A stretch of DNA of 64,000 bases from Mycobacterium adipatum (GCF_001644575.1 NZ_CP015596.1:5084001-5148000), one strand, 5' to 3'. Shown: positions 17,802 to 25,793, counted from the stretch's first letter. Program-made: numbers and translations. The notes: generated by a model not told the origin, from the letters alone.

Positions 17802-18527
17802 ATGGATCAGCCTGAACACAGCGGCGCCGCGTCGCCGGACATGCCGATCAGCCGACTTGAGCGGCGCAAGTTGCGCACCCGTCGCGCCCTGGTGCACGCG
17901 GCCCAGGGCTTCATCGCCCAGGGCAAGCTGGGCGTGCCGATCTTGGAGATCACCCAAGCCGCCGATGTGGGCATGGGGTCCTTCTACAACCATTTCTCGA
18001 CCAAGGACGAGTTGTTCGAGGCCGCCCTGACCGACGCACTCGACGATCTCGGGGCCGTCCTCGACAGTTTCACCGGCTCCATCTCCGACCCGGCCGAGGC
18101 CTTTGCCGCCAACTATCGCCTGAGCGGGCGACTGTTCCGCCTGCGCCCGCAAGAGGCGGCATTACTGCTCGCGCATGGCGATTCACTGATCCTGTCGAAT
18201 CGCGGGTTGTCACCGCGAGCGCTGCGGGACATCACCGCGGCCGTCGACCAGGGACGGTTCAAGATCACCGACCCCGAGCTGGGACTGGCCATCGCCGGGG
18301 GCATGTTCGTCGGCCTGGCCACGCTACTGCGGGAGCGACCGGAACGTGACACCGAAGCCACGGTGGACTCGGTGACCGAACGTCTACTCACCACACTCGG
18401 CATGACACCCAAGCAGGCCAAGACACTGTGCCACAAGCCATTACCCGATATTTCGGCGCTGCGCGACTGGCCCAACGAGTGGCCGGCCCCGTTGGCACAC
18501 GGCGCACCCGCCGCGCACTCCGAGTAA
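17802..18527 (+). CDS. TetR family regulator of the catabolic operon
   Basis: The 241-aa regulator has a TetR HTH (about 22-70) with LRTRRALVHAAQGFIAQGKLG and ITQAADVGMGSFYNHFSTKDEL. The C-terminal half is the ligand domain and ends in a Pro/Ala-rich tail. It is divergent from the ring-cleavage operon with the paired operator in between, which is the standard layout for a pathway-specific repressor released by a substrate or CoA ester. The ATG at 17802 is the only plausible start after the operator. A weak 9-bp hairpin follows the gene (18541-18570). Confidence 0.88.
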   Translation: MDQPEHSGAASPDMPISRLERRKLRTRRALVHAAQGFIAQGKLGVPILEITQAADVGMGSFYNHFSTKDELFEAALTDALDDLGAVLDSFTGSISDPAEAFAANYRLSGRLFRLRPQEAALLLAHGDSLILSNRGLSPRALRDITAAVDQGRFKITDPELGLAIAGGMFVGLATLLRERPERDTEATVDSVTERLLTTLGMTPKQAKTLCHKPLPDISALRDWPNEWPAPLAHGAPAAHSE

Positions 18528-18711
18528 CACACCGCGGCCATCAGCCACCCACGGCCCGCGAGGTGGCTGAATGGTCACTACGTCGGAAATTGTCGGCCCG
18601 CGGTGCCGAGCGTAGCTAGCACGCGGCCGATGGCCCGGGCGGCGCAACAATCGAGGCAGATTCGACGCTGAGGACATCAGGTGCGCCAAGAACGGCGCGT
18701 AGAACGCGGAG

Positions 18712-18784
18712 TGGAGCTAAGGGGAATCGAACCCCTGACCTTCTCGATGCGAACGAGACGCGCTACCAACTGCGCTATAGCCCC
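18712..18784 (-). tRNA. tRNA-Ala(CGC)
   Basis: A full cloverleaf is readable on the minus strand. The acceptor stem is GGGGCTA/TAGCTCC with one G-U pair, the D-arm contains the AGTTGG loop, and the anticodon stem TCTCG/CGAGA encloses the loop TTCGCAT (anticodon CGC). The T-arm has GGTTCGATTCC and the discriminator base is A. No CCA is encoded. It decodes GCG, a very common codon in this GC-rich genome. Confidence 0.95.
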
Positions 18785-18835
18785 TTGAACGATATGCAGG
18801 CTACCAGTAACCCTGGCGGCAGCCGAAACCGGTGG

Positions 18836-19894
18836 CTACTGCCCCGCCGCCCGCGGCAGGTCGTAGCCCCGGGCGAACCGGGCGTACTCCAGATGCTCGA
18901 ACACCGGGTCCTCATCGTCGATGTCCAGCACGGCCGCACCCGGGCGGCGCAACCGCGACGGCACGACGTCGAACTCTCCATCCTCGGTGTTCTCCACCCC
19001 CAGCCGGGACCGCATCATCCGCTGCGCGCGCCGGCGCCGCACCTGCTCCTCGATGCGGGTCTGGCGCCGCAGGTAGCCCAGGTAGAGCACGGTCACCGTG
19101 GTGACCGTGCCGACCGCCCACCACAGCGTCGGCGACAACACGGCGGCGAGCACCGCGGAGAGCACCAGCGTCACCGCCATCGACATCAACACGCGCTTGC
19201 GGAAGGTGTACTTGCGTGCGCTCACCGCCTGCGCGGTCTTGGACTCGTAGCGGTTGCGCCGCGCCGAGGCCATCGACGCGGCCAACTCGGGCTCAGTGTC
19301 GGCCTCGGCTTCCAGACCCGATGAGTCCTCGACGTATTCGTAATCGTCGTCGGTGAGGTCGTCCTCGGTGAGATCTGCTTCGGCGGCCGGCTCCTCGGCG
19401 GCGATGTCCTCTGCGGCTACGTCCTCGGCGTCCTCTTCGGCCGCCGCCGCTTCGGCCGCGCCGAAGTCCAGCGTCAGCTCCTCGGTCTGCGGGTCGGCCT
19501 GCCGCTGGAACGACTCGCCGATGGGCAGCGCGCCGGAGTCCTCGTCGACGACGTCGACATCGAGGTAGGGAGACTCCGCCGACTCCTCGACGGCGGCGGC
19601 CAGCACCACCGCACGGCGGCGCGCGGGTTCTTCGCCGCGTTCGTCGTCGAGATCGTCGGCGAACTCGCCTTCGTATTCGGCGGACGGCTGCCAGTGCGGG
19701 TCACTGTTGTGCCCGGCAGCCGCGCGCGGACGCCGCAACCGAGCATTGCGCCCCGAGTTGAGCACGCGGGTCGCCAACGCGATATCGCTGGTGCGCCGGA
19801 CATTGTCCCGTTTGCTCACCAACATCGGCACCAGCACAAAGAGCCAGAGCACGACGAGGGAGATCCACAACAGAGATTGGGGGATGCTTGGCAT
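18836..19894 (-). CDS. glpR: GlpR-like divisome membrane protein (Rv0996 homologue)
   Basis: The 352-aa protein has an N-terminal membrane helix (about 6-24), a long acidic Ala/Glu-rich disordered region (about 80-210), and a hairpin of two further helices (about 240-285). The C-terminus ends in EHLEYARFARGYDLPR. Length, layout and neighbourhood match the actinobacterial membrane receptor GlpR that recruits the gephyrin-like protein Glp to the divisome in Corynebacterium glutamicum (established there); the moeA/glp gene lies 866 bp away with rimJ between. The role here is inferred from synteny. The ATG follows AGGAAAGG (19902-19909). Confidence 0.8.
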   Translation of the reverse strand: MPSIPQSLLWISLVVLWLFVLVPMLVSKRDNVRRTSDIALATRVLNSGRNARLRRPRAAAGHNSDPHWQPSAEYEGEFADDLDDERGEEPARRRAVVLAAAVEESAESPYLDVDVVDEDSGALPIGESFQRQADPQTEELTLDFGAAEAAAAEEDAEDVAAEDIAAEEPAAEADLTEDDLTDDDYEYVEDSSGLEAEADTEPELAASMASARRNRYESKTAQAVSARKYTFRKRVLMSMAVTLVLSAVLAAVLSPTLWWAVGTVTTVTVLYLGYLRRQTRIEEQVRRRRAQRMMRSRLGVENTEDGEFDVVPSRLRRPGAAVLDIDDEDPVFEHLEYARFARGYDLPRAAGQ

Positions 19895-20000
19895 GACGCC
19901 TTTCCTTTCCCCTTCAGGCTAGGTCCGTGACCAGCGCATCCATGGGCGGCGCGCCGATGTCAATTACACACCTGTAATTCACCGGATACAAGCACCATGA

Positions 20001-20027
20001 GTCACATAAGTCACACGAGTAACAATT
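20001..20027. promoter_or_regulatory. three tandem 9-bp repeats GTmACAnnn, MtrA-box-like
   Basis: GTCACATAA, GTCACACGA and GTAACAATT lie head to tail at 20001-20009, 20010-20018 and 20019-20027. Direct GTCACA repeats with 9-bp spacing resemble sites bound by the cell-cycle response regulator MtrA. The repeats lie 107 bp upstream of glpR. Confidence 0.45.
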
Positions 20028-20102
20028 GCCGACGCCGATTCGCGCGTTTCCGGCGTATTCGCGGCTACGCGAGGCGCGGGTACGCGAGTTTCGCCGCAGA
20101 AC

Positions 20103-20756
20103 TCAGGTCCAGCTGGCCCGCCCCGACCGCACCAACTTCGCGGCCACCGAACCGTCCGTCTCCTCGACGGTCATCGCGACCAACAGGTGGTCGCGCCACC
20201 CGCCGTCGACGTCCAGGTACCGCTTGAGCAGGCCTTCCTCGCGCAGACCCGCTCTGGCCAGCACCGCCCGGCTGGCCAGGTTCTCGGGCCGCACCGTGGC
20301 CTCAACCCGATGCAGCATCACCGGCCCGAACGCGTGGTCGAGGCCCAGTGCCAGCGCCCCGGTCGCCACCCCGCCGCCGGTGTACTGCCGGGCCACCCAG
20401 TAGCCGATCCAGGCCGAACGCAACGCGCCGTGGGTGACATTGCCGATGGTGATCTGGCCGGCGAACTGCCCGTCCAGTTCGATGACGAAGGGCAGCATCC
20501 GGCCCCGGCGCGCCTCCCCCCGCAGACCCGAACACACCGCGGGCCATGACGAAAGCGCATGGCGCATTTCCCAACTCACCTCCGAGCTGGGCTCCCACGG
20601 CTCCAGATGTTCGCGGTCGGCCAGCCGCAATCTGCTCCACTGCGCGCCGTCGCGCAGCCGCACCGGTCGTAGCCCGACGACGCCCGCAGGCACCCGGATC
20701 GGCCCGACCGGCACCGGCCACCCCGGATGCGCGGGGTTGGTACGCCAGCGGTTCAC
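20103..20756 (-). CDS. rimJ: GNAT acetyltransferase, RimJ family
   Basis: The 217-aa protein has the RimJ/RimL GNAT layout: LRPVRLRDGAQWSRLR strand-helix start, the acetyl-CoA loop RQYTGGGVATGALALGLDHAF, and the C-terminal RPENLASRAVLARAGLREEGLLKRYLDV block of ribosomal-protein N-acetyltransferases. Its acceptor protein is not known in mycobacteria. The gene follows moeA/glp by 3 bp and precedes glpR, the same order as Rv0994-Rv0995-Rv0996, so it belongs to the galU-moeA-rimJ operon. The start at 20756 is ATG. Confidence 0.85.
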   Translation of the reverse strand: MNRWRTNPAHPGWPVPVGPIRVPAGVVGLRPVRLRDGAQWSRLRLADREHLEPWEPSSEVSWEMRHALSSWPAVCSGLRGEARRGRMLPFVIELDGQFAGQITIGNVTHGALRSAWIGYWVARQYTGGGVATGALALGLDHAFGPVMLHRVEATVRPENLASRAVLARAGLREEGLLKRYLDVDGGWRDHLLVAMTVEETDGSVAAKLVRSGRASWT

Positions 20757-20759
20757 GTC

Positions 20760-22013
20760 TCAGCCGCGTTGCGCGAGGAAGGCGACGTCCACGACCTCGC
20801 CGGTACGGATCTGCTCGGCCTCGCTGGGCACGATGACGAGGCAGTTCGCCTCGGCCAGGGTGGCCAACAAATGCGAGGACGCCCCGGGCGCGCCGCCGAG
20901 CGCCTGCACCAGATACTCCCCGGTGTCCTGGTCGCGCATGAGCTGCCCGCGCAGATAACCCTTGCGGCCCGCCACCGAGGTGATCGGGGCCAGCGTGCGC
21001 GCCTGGATCACCCGCCGCATCGGCTGACGCTTCCCCAGCGACATCCGGATGAGCGGACGAACCATCACCTCGAACACCACCAGCGCGCTGACCGGGTTGG
21101 CCGGCAGCAGAAACACCGGGACACCGTCGCGACCGAGTTGCCCGAAACCCTGCACCGATCCGGGGTGCATGGCGATCCGCACCACTTCCATCTCACCGAG
21201 TTCGGAAAGCACCGCGCGCACGGCTTCGGCCGCCGCACCCCCGACCGCACCGGCGATCACCACCACTTCCGAGCGGCTGATCTGCCCCTCGACGACTTCG
21301 CGGAGTTTCGCGGGATCGGTATCGACGATGCCGACGCGGTTCACCTCGGCACCCGCATCGCGTCCGGCCGCGGCCAGCGCGTAGGAGTTCACGTCATAGA
21401 CCTGGCCGTTGCCCGGGGTGCGCGACACGTCGACGAGTTCGCCGCCCACCGAGAGCACCGTCATCCGCGGCCGCGGGTGCACCATCACCTTGTCGCGGCC
21501 CACCGCCGCGAGCAGACCCACCTGCGCGGCGCCGATGATCGTGCCGGCCCGCACGGCCACGTCGCCGGGCTGCACATCGTCGCCGGTGCGCCGCACATAG
21601 GCACCGGAGCGCACACCGCGCAGCACCCGGACACGGGACTGACCGCCGTCGGTCCAGCGCAGCGGCAGGACGGCATCGGCGAGGGTCGGCATCGGCGCAC
21701 CGGTCTGCACCCGGGCCGCCTGGCGCGGCTGCAAGCGGCTGGGTGTCCGCGCGCCCGCCTCGATCTCGCCGACAACCGGCAGGCTCACCTCACGGTTGAG
21801 ACCATCGTCATCGGTGCCGCCCACCGAGAGCACGTCCACGCTGCGCACCGCGTAGCCGTCGATCGCCGCCTGGTCGAACCCGGGCAGCGGCCGTTCGGTC
21901 ACCACCTCTTCGGCGCACATCAGACCCTGGGATTCGGCGATCGCCACCCGCACCGGCCGGGGAGCCACCGCGGCGGCCGCTACTCGAGCCTGCTGCTCCT
22001 CAACCGACCGCAC
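20760..22013 (-). CDS. moeA1: gephyrin-like MoeA protein (Glp)
   Basis: The 417-aa protein has the MoeA domain order: an N-terminal segment with FDQAAIDGYAVRS (the D-G-Y-A motif), the MoCF domain with VVIAGAVGGAAAEAVR, and a C-terminal beta domain. In the MoCF site the usual GGTSVG loop is replaced by GAVGGAA, so molybdenum-insertion activity may be lost. In C. glutamicum the homologue Glp works in cell division with FtsZ and GlpR rather than in cofactor synthesis; the nearby glpR makes that role likely here. It follows galU by 39 bp. Confidence 0.85.
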   Translation of the reverse strand: MRSVEEQQARVAAAAVAPRPVRVAIAESQGLMCAEEVVTERPLPGFDQAAIDGYAVRSVDVLSVGGTDDDGLNREVSLPVVGEIEAGARTPSRLQPRQAARVQTGAPMPTLADAVLPLRWTDGGQSRVRVLRGVRSGAYVRRTGDDVQPGDVAVRAGTIIGAAQVGLLAAVGRDKVMVHPRPRMTVLSVGGELVDVSRTPGNGQVYDVNSYALAAAGRDAGAEVNRVGIVDTDPAKLREVVEGQISRSEVVVIAGAVGGAAAEAVRAVLSELGEMEVVRIAMHPGSVQGFGQLGRDGVPVFLLPANPVSALVVFEVMVRPLIRMSLGKRQPMRRVIQARTLAPITSVAGRKGYLRGQLMRDQDTGEYLVQALGGAPGASSHLLATLAEANCLVIVPSEAEQIRTGEVVDVAFLAQRG

Positions 22014-22052
22014 CGCACGCCTTTCTCCTGTCCGAGACCCGCCGTGCTGTCG

Positions 22053-22964
22053 TCAACCTTCGGCAAGGCCCAATCGCTCGACCAACCAGCGCCGTAGTTC
22101 CGGTCCGTAGTCGTCGCGTTCTAGCGCAAAGTCAACCGCAGCCTTGAGGTAGCCGCCGGGATTTCCCAAGTCGTGTCGGGAGCCGCGGTGCACCACCACG
22201 TGCACGGGATGGCCCTCGTCGATCAGCAGAGCAATGGCATCGGTGAGCTGGATCTCGCCACCGACGCCCTTGTCGACCCGGCGCAGGGCATCGAAGATGG
22301 CCCGGTCGAGCACATAGCGCCCGGCCGCGGCGAAGTGCGACGGCGCATCCTCGGCCTTGGGCTTTTCCACCATGCCCTTGACCTTGAGCACGTTCGGGTT
22401 CGCCGCATCCGGCACGACTTCGACATCGAAGACGCCGTAGGCGCTGATCTCGTCGCCGGGAACCTCGATGGCGCACAGCACCGAGCCACCGCGCTTGGCA
22501 CGCACCTTGGACATGGTCTCCAGCACGCCGGTCGGCAGCACCAGATCGTCGGGCAGCAGCACCGCGATGGCATCTTCGTCGGGCAGCAGCCTGGACTCCA
22601 CGCACCCCACCGCATGCCCGAGCCCGAGCGGCTCGGCCTGCACCACCGATTCGACCTTGATCAGGGCGGGCGCACGGCGCACCTTCTCCAACATGACGTG
22701 CTTGCCGCGAGCTTCCAGGGTGCCTTCGAGCAGCAGATCCTCGACGAAGTGGGCGACGACGCCGTCCTTGCCCTCCGAGGTCACGATGATCAGCCGCTCG
22801 CCGCCGGCCTCCGCCGCCTCGGCGGCCACCAACTCGATTCCCGGCGTATCCACCACGGGCAGCAGTTCCTTCGGGACCGTCTTGGTCGCCGGGAGAAAAC
22901 GCGTTCCCAGACCCGCCGCGGGAACCACCGCGGTCCGCGGGATGGGTACCTGTGCCTGTGCCAT
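22053..22964 (-). CDS. galU: UTP--glucose-1-phosphate uridylyltransferase
   Basis: The 303-aa enzyme forms UDP-glucose from glucose-1-phosphate and UTP for polysaccharide and trehalose synthesis. The nucleotidyltransferase motif AAGLGTRFLPATKTVPKELLP starts at residue about 17, and VEKPKAEDAPSHFAAAGRYVL is the sugar-binding region. The ATG at 22964 fits the homologous start; an earlier in-frame ATG adds 20 residues without a matching motif. It is the first gene of the galU-moeA-rimJ operon and is divergent from the 5-FTHF cyclo-ligase gene, as in M. tuberculosis (Rv0993/Rv0992c). Confidence 0.93.
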   Translation of the reverse strand: MAQAQVPIPRTAVVPAAGLGTRFLPATKTVPKELLPVVDTPGIELVAAEAAEAGGERLIIVTSEGKDGVVAHFVEDLLLEGTLEARGKHVMLEKVRRAPALIKVESVVQAEPLGLGHAVGCVESRLLPDEDAIAVLLPDDLVLPTGVLETMSKVRAKRGGSVLCAIEVPGDEISAYGVFDVEVVPDAANPNVLKVKGMVEKPKAEDAPSHFAAAGRYVLDRAIFDALRRVDKGVGGEIQLTDAIALLIDEGHPVHVVVHRGSRHDLGNPGGYLKAAVDFALERDDYGPELRRWLVERLGLAEG

Positions 22965-23026
22965 CGTTGACACACTAATGCCCGTTGATGGTTCAGGCGA
23001 AGGGTGTCGGCGCAAACGTGGCAATC

Positions 23027-23608
23027 ATGACGAAACCCGCGCTCAGAACGCGAATTCTCGCGGCTCGGCGCGCACTCACCGAGCCCCGCCGAGCTGCCGA
23101 AACACGGTCCCTGCAAACGCAAGTAACCGCGCTCGCCGCCGGCGTGGGCACCCTGGGCGCCTACATTCCGGCAGGCTCGGAACCCGGGGCGGCGCCGGAC
23201 GCGGTACCGCTGCTCGACGGCCTGCTCGGAGTACGGATTCTGGTGCCGATCGCCCGGACCGGGCAGCCGATGCAGTGGGCCGAGTATCGGCCCGGCGAGC
23301 TGATCGCGGCACCGTTCGGGCTGCGCGAACCACCGCCGCCCTGGCTGGCCCCGGAATCCATCGCCGAGGCCACGGTGCTGCTGGTGCCCGCGCTGGCCGT
23401 CGACCGCAGTGGCAACCGACTCGGCCGCGGCGCCGGCTTCTACGACCGGGCGCTGCCCCTGGCCGCCGCCGGTGCACTGTTGGTGGCCGTCATCCGCGAC
23501 GACGAACTGCTCGACGAGATTCCCGCCGAACCGCACGATGTGCCGATGACCCACGCGCTCACCCCCGGGCGGGGCCTGGTCGTGCTGGGAATGACCCAAC
23601 CCACATAG
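23027..23608 (+). CDS. 5-formyltetrahydrofolate cyclo-ligase
   Basis: The 193-aa enzyme converts 5-formyl-THF to 5,10-methenyl-THF with ATP. It has the N-terminal basic helix (LRTRILAARRALTEPRR), the substrate loop YIPAGSEPG, and the phosphate-binding C-terminal motif LGRGAGFYDRAL, diagnostic for the family. Start ATG 23027 is preferred over a GTG at 23018 and an ATG at 22985; none has a strong ribosome site. A CIRCE operator begins 5 bp after its stop and belongs to the next gene. Rv0992c is the likely counterpart. Confidence 0.9.
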   Translation: MTKPALRTRILAARRALTEPRRAAETRSLQTQVTALAAGVGTLGAYIPAGSEPGAAPDAVPLLDGLLGVRILVPIARTGQPMQWAEYRPGELIAAPFGLREPPPPWLAPESIAEATVLLVPALAVDRSGNRLGRGAGFYDRALPLAAAGALLVAVIRDDELLDEIPAEPHDVPMTHALTPGRGLVVLGMTQPT

Positions 23609-23613
23609 CGGTT

Positions 23614-23640
23614 CTAGCACTTGAGCAGCTAGAGTGCTAG
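23614..23640. promoter_or_regulatory. CIRCE element (HrcA operator)
   Basis: CTAGCACTT, nine bases, GAGTGCTAG reproduces the CIRCE architecture (consensus TTAGCACTC-N9-GAGTGCTAA) with one mismatch between arms. It lies 26 bp before the ruc start codon. HrcA control of the M. tuberculosis Rv0991c operon fits this site. Confidence 0.9.
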
Positions 23641-23666
23641 AAGGTTTGACTGTCTCGGAGGATTTC

Positions 23667-24008
23667 GTGCCTACCTATTCCTACGCGTGTACCGAGTGTG
23701 ACAATCGGTTCGATCAGGTCCAGGCGTTCAGCGACGATGCGCTGACCGTCTGCCCGCAGTGCAACGGACGGCTGCGCAAGTTGTTCGGCAAGGTCGGCGT
23801 GGTGTTCAAGGGCAGCGGTTTCTACCGCAATGACAGCCGCGACTCGTCGAAGTCGAGCAGCACCGCGAGCTCGTCCAAGAGCAGTGAGAGTTCGACGTCG
23901 ACGGCGAGCAGCTCCTCGGACTCCACGAGCAGCGCATCAGCCGCGTCGAGCTCGTCATCGACATCGTCGAGTTCGACCAGCGCGACGCCGGCCGCCGCCT
24001 CCAGCTAG
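23667..24008 (+). CDS. ruc: FmdB-type zinc-ribbon chaperone (Ruc homologue)
   Basis: The 113-aa protein begins at GTG 23667 behind CGGAGG (23656-23661). The N-terminal FmdB zinc ribbon has CTEC (about 8-11) and CPQC (about 29-32), followed by GVVFKGSGFYRNDSR. The last 60 residues are almost only Ser, Thr, Ala and Asp/Lys and are predicted to be disordered. In M. tuberculosis Rv0991c is a redox-regulated chaperone (Ruc) whose cysteines switch its activity, and it is heat-shock controlled. The upstream CIRCE element supports the same control here. The low-complexity tail length varies between species. Confidence 0.88.
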   Translation: MPTYSYACTECDNRFDQVQAFSDDALTVCPQCNGRLRKLFGKVGVVFKGSGFYRNDSRDSSKSSSTASSSKSSESSTSTASSSSDSTSSASAASSSSSTSSSSTSATPAAASS

Positions 24009-24075
24009 CACGTTATCCACAGGCAGCCCGCTGGTCGGCTGCCGTCTTCGGCCGCACCGGCCTAGCGTTGCCCCG

Positions 24076-24735
24076 GTGGGGGAATCACTGGATCCATCGG
24101 CGCTGACCCGGCTGCGCCGAGCGCTGCGCCCGGACTGGACGCGCACCGTGGCGGCCCGCCGGATCGCCGCCGGGCTGCTGGTGACGCTGGCCGCCGTCGC
24201 CGCGTTCCGACCGGACCCGGCCGGGGTGCGCACCGATGTCGTCATCGCCCTGCGCGACCTCCCGCCGGGGACCGCACTGACGGCCGGCGATGTCGGCGTC
24301 GAAACACGCTTGGCGACAACCGTCCCCGACGGTGCGACTGGCGATATCGCCATCGTGCTCGGCGCCACCCTCTCCGGACCGGCCCGGCGCGGTGAAGTGC
24401 TGACCGATGTCCGGCTGCTCGGTTCGCGGCTGACCGAGGCCAGCGTCGGGCCCGACGCCCGCATCGTGCCGCTGCACCTCGCCGACGAGGCACTGGTCGC
24501 GCTGATCCGGCCCGGCGACATCGTCGATGTGCTGGCGGCAGGGAGCACCGACGCCGGGCCGGACACCGCGCCGGAAGTGGTCGCGACCGAAGCCGTCGTG
24601 ACCCTGGTCTCCGCCGAACCCACGGGCCCAGCAGGTTCCCCCGGCCGGGTGGTGCTGGTGGCGTTGCCCCGTCATGCCGCCAACGCGGTGGCCGGCGCCG
24701 CGCTGACCCGGCAGATCACCGTCACCTTTCACTGA
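24076..24735 (+). CDS. SAF-domain membrane protein (Rv0990c-like, CpaB/RcpC-like)
   Basis: The 219-aa protein has one N-terminal membrane helix (RRIAAGLLVTLAAVAAF, about 29-45) and an extracytoplasmic SAF domain with TDVVIALRDLPPGTALTAGDV and VLGATLSGPARRGEVLTDVRL. This resembles the pilus/flagellar assembly proteins CpaB and FlgA. No pilus genes are nearby, so the role is unclear. It follows ruc by 67 bp, as Rv0990c follows Rv0991c, and is probably in the same HrcA-controlled unit. Start GTG 24076 is the best in-frame candidate. Confidence 0.75.
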   Translation: MGESLDPSALTRLRRALRPDWTRTVAARRIAAGLLVTLAAVAAFRPDPAGVRTDVVIALRDLPPGTALTAGDVGVETRLATTVPDGATGDIAIVLGATLSGPARRGEVLTDVRLLGSRLTEASVGPDARIVPLHLADEALVALIRPGDIVDVLAAGSTDAGPDTAPEVVATEAVVTLVSAEPTGPAGSPGRVVLVALPRHAANAVAGAALTRQITVTFH

Positions 24736-24807
24736 CATCGGCCGGCACCTGCTCGGTTAGTGTTTGCGTGTCGCCTGTACACCATCATCTGCTGGAAGGG
24801 TCCCCGC

Positions 24808-25215
24808 ATGATCAAGGGTTTCAAGGAATTCCTCTTGCGCGGCAACATCGTCGATCTCTCGATCGCCGTGGTCATCGGCACCGCGTTCACCGCGCTCGTC
24901 ACCAAGTTCACCGAGAGCATCATCCAGCCGCTGATCGACCGGATCGGCGCCGGCGGCGAGTCCGACTACGGCATCCTGCGCATCCCGATCGGCGGCGATC
25001 AGACCATCGACCTGAACGTGTTGCTGTCGGCAACGATCAATTTCGTTCTCGTGGCGGCCGTCGTGTACTTCCTGGTCGTGTTGCCGTACAGCAAGTTCCG
25101 CAAGAAGGAAGAGGAGACCGTCGAGGCCGAGGTGGTGCTGCTCACCGAGATTCGCGACCTGCTCGCCAACAGCCCGGGCCGCTCGGCGACCGAACGGGTC
25201 GATCCCGACGCCTGA
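24808..25215 (+). CDS. mscL: large-conductance mechanosensitive channel
   Basis: The 135-aa channel begins at ATG 24808 after GGAAGGG (24794-24800). It has the MscL start [21 protein letters not shown] (first 21 residues split here from the gate region), TM1 with the constriction Leu/Val region [11 protein letters not shown], a periplasmic loop, TM2 [14 protein letters not shown], and a charged C-terminal helix ([11 protein letters not shown]). It opens as a homopentamer under membrane tension to release osmolytes. It is followed by a palindromic terminator and corresponds to Rv0985c. Confidence 0.95.
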   Translation: MIKGFKEFLLRGNIVDLSIAVVIGTAFTALVTKFTESIIQPLIDRIGAGGESDYGILRIPIGGDQTIDLNVLLSATINFVLVAAVVYFLVVLPYSKFRKKEEETVEAEVVLLTEIRDLLANSPGRSATERVDPDA

Positions 25216-25222
25216 ACCGTGA

Positions 25223-25262
25223 CACACGAACGCCCGGCTGAGCTCAGCCGGGCGTTCGTGTG
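25223..25262. terminator. palindromic bidirectional terminator
   Basis: A 40-bp perfect palindrome (arms 25223-25242 and 25243-25262) lies between convergent mscL and the first small secreted-protein gene. It can fold as a long hairpin on either strand. No clear T-run follows on either side. Confidence 0.75.
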
Positions 25263-25284
25263 GGTGATGTCTGGTGAACGACGG

Positions 25285-25635
25285 TCACCAGTCCCCGATG
25301 GGCGGGCTGAAGATGAACGCGCCGTTGGCGGCCAGGTTGAACGGTGCCGCCTTGGTGCCCGGCACCGCCTTGACGGTGTCCTTGTTGCCCGCGCCCTGGG
25401 CGTGCACGATGCCGGACTCGGCGTTGCGGGTGTCCAGGAACCCGCGGGCCTCGCCGTAATCGGCCACCCGCAGCGCATTGTCGTCGATCAGGATCGCCTG
25501 CCGACTGGTGACGAACGGGGCGGGCGCCGATTCCTCGACCTCCGCCGCAGCGGTGCCAGCACCCAGACCGGCCAACACCGTCGCTCCCGCGAACGAACCG
25601 AACCCCAGCACAGCCAGCTTCATCGATAGCGCCAT
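25285..25635 (-). CDS. small secreted protein, porin-locus family, copy 1
   Basis: The 116-aa product starts at ATG 25635. It has a signal peptide of about 35 residues (MALSMKLAVLGFGSFAG… ending AAA) and a mature part of about 80 residues with EVEESAPAPFVTSRQ, LIDDNALRVADYGEARGFLD, and the fixed C-terminus FIFSPPIGDW. There are no cysteines. I do not recognise a family. Two closely similar copies lie upstream, each next to an MspA-type porin. Copy 1 differs in a central loop (AGNKDTVK versus GVHVDTVK), lacks its own porin, and has a separate promoter region after the terminator at 25738-25768. Export is firm, role unknown. Confidence 0.75.
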   Translation of the reverse strand: MALSMKLAVLGFGSFAGATVLAGLGAGTAAAEVEESAPAPFVTSRQAILIDDNALRVADYGEARGFLDTRNAESGIVHAQGAGNKDTVKAVPGTKAAPFNLAANGAFIFSPPIGDW

Positions 25636-25737
25636 GACCACCACTTCCCACATAAGTTGACCAGCGTTAACCTCTGGTTTCCCAATAGTAGCCTGGGCAA
25701 CACCTGTGAGTTGCGGGTTCGGGGCCGAGCAGGCAAA

Positions 25738-25768
25738 ACGCCCGGCCGGGGAAGCCCCGGCCGGGCGT
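25738..25768 (-). terminator. Rho-independent terminator after small secreted protein copy 2
   Basis: A 14-bp GC stem (25738-25751 / 25755-25768) with a 3-base loop, followed on the minus strand by TTTT. It ends the porin-1 / copy-2 transcript, 25 bp past the gene stop. Confidence 0.85.
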
Positions 25769-25793
25769 CTGCGTCGAGCTCACGAAACGTCGG

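Noticed and set aside
18527..18784. Integration site at the tRNA-Ala gene for the neighbouring catabolic operon
   Set aside because: No integrase, no visible duplicate of the tRNA 3' end, and no change in composition at the border.
20727..22097. Long plus-strand frame (456 codons) opposite moeA
   Set aside because: Composition is His/Arg/Gly-rich antisense artefact; moeA motifs on the other strand are clear.
23830..24008. Ser-rich tail of the FmdB/Ruc protein as a frameshift artefact
   Set aside because: The frame stays open to a normal stop, and a disordered low-complexity tail is a known feature of this protein.
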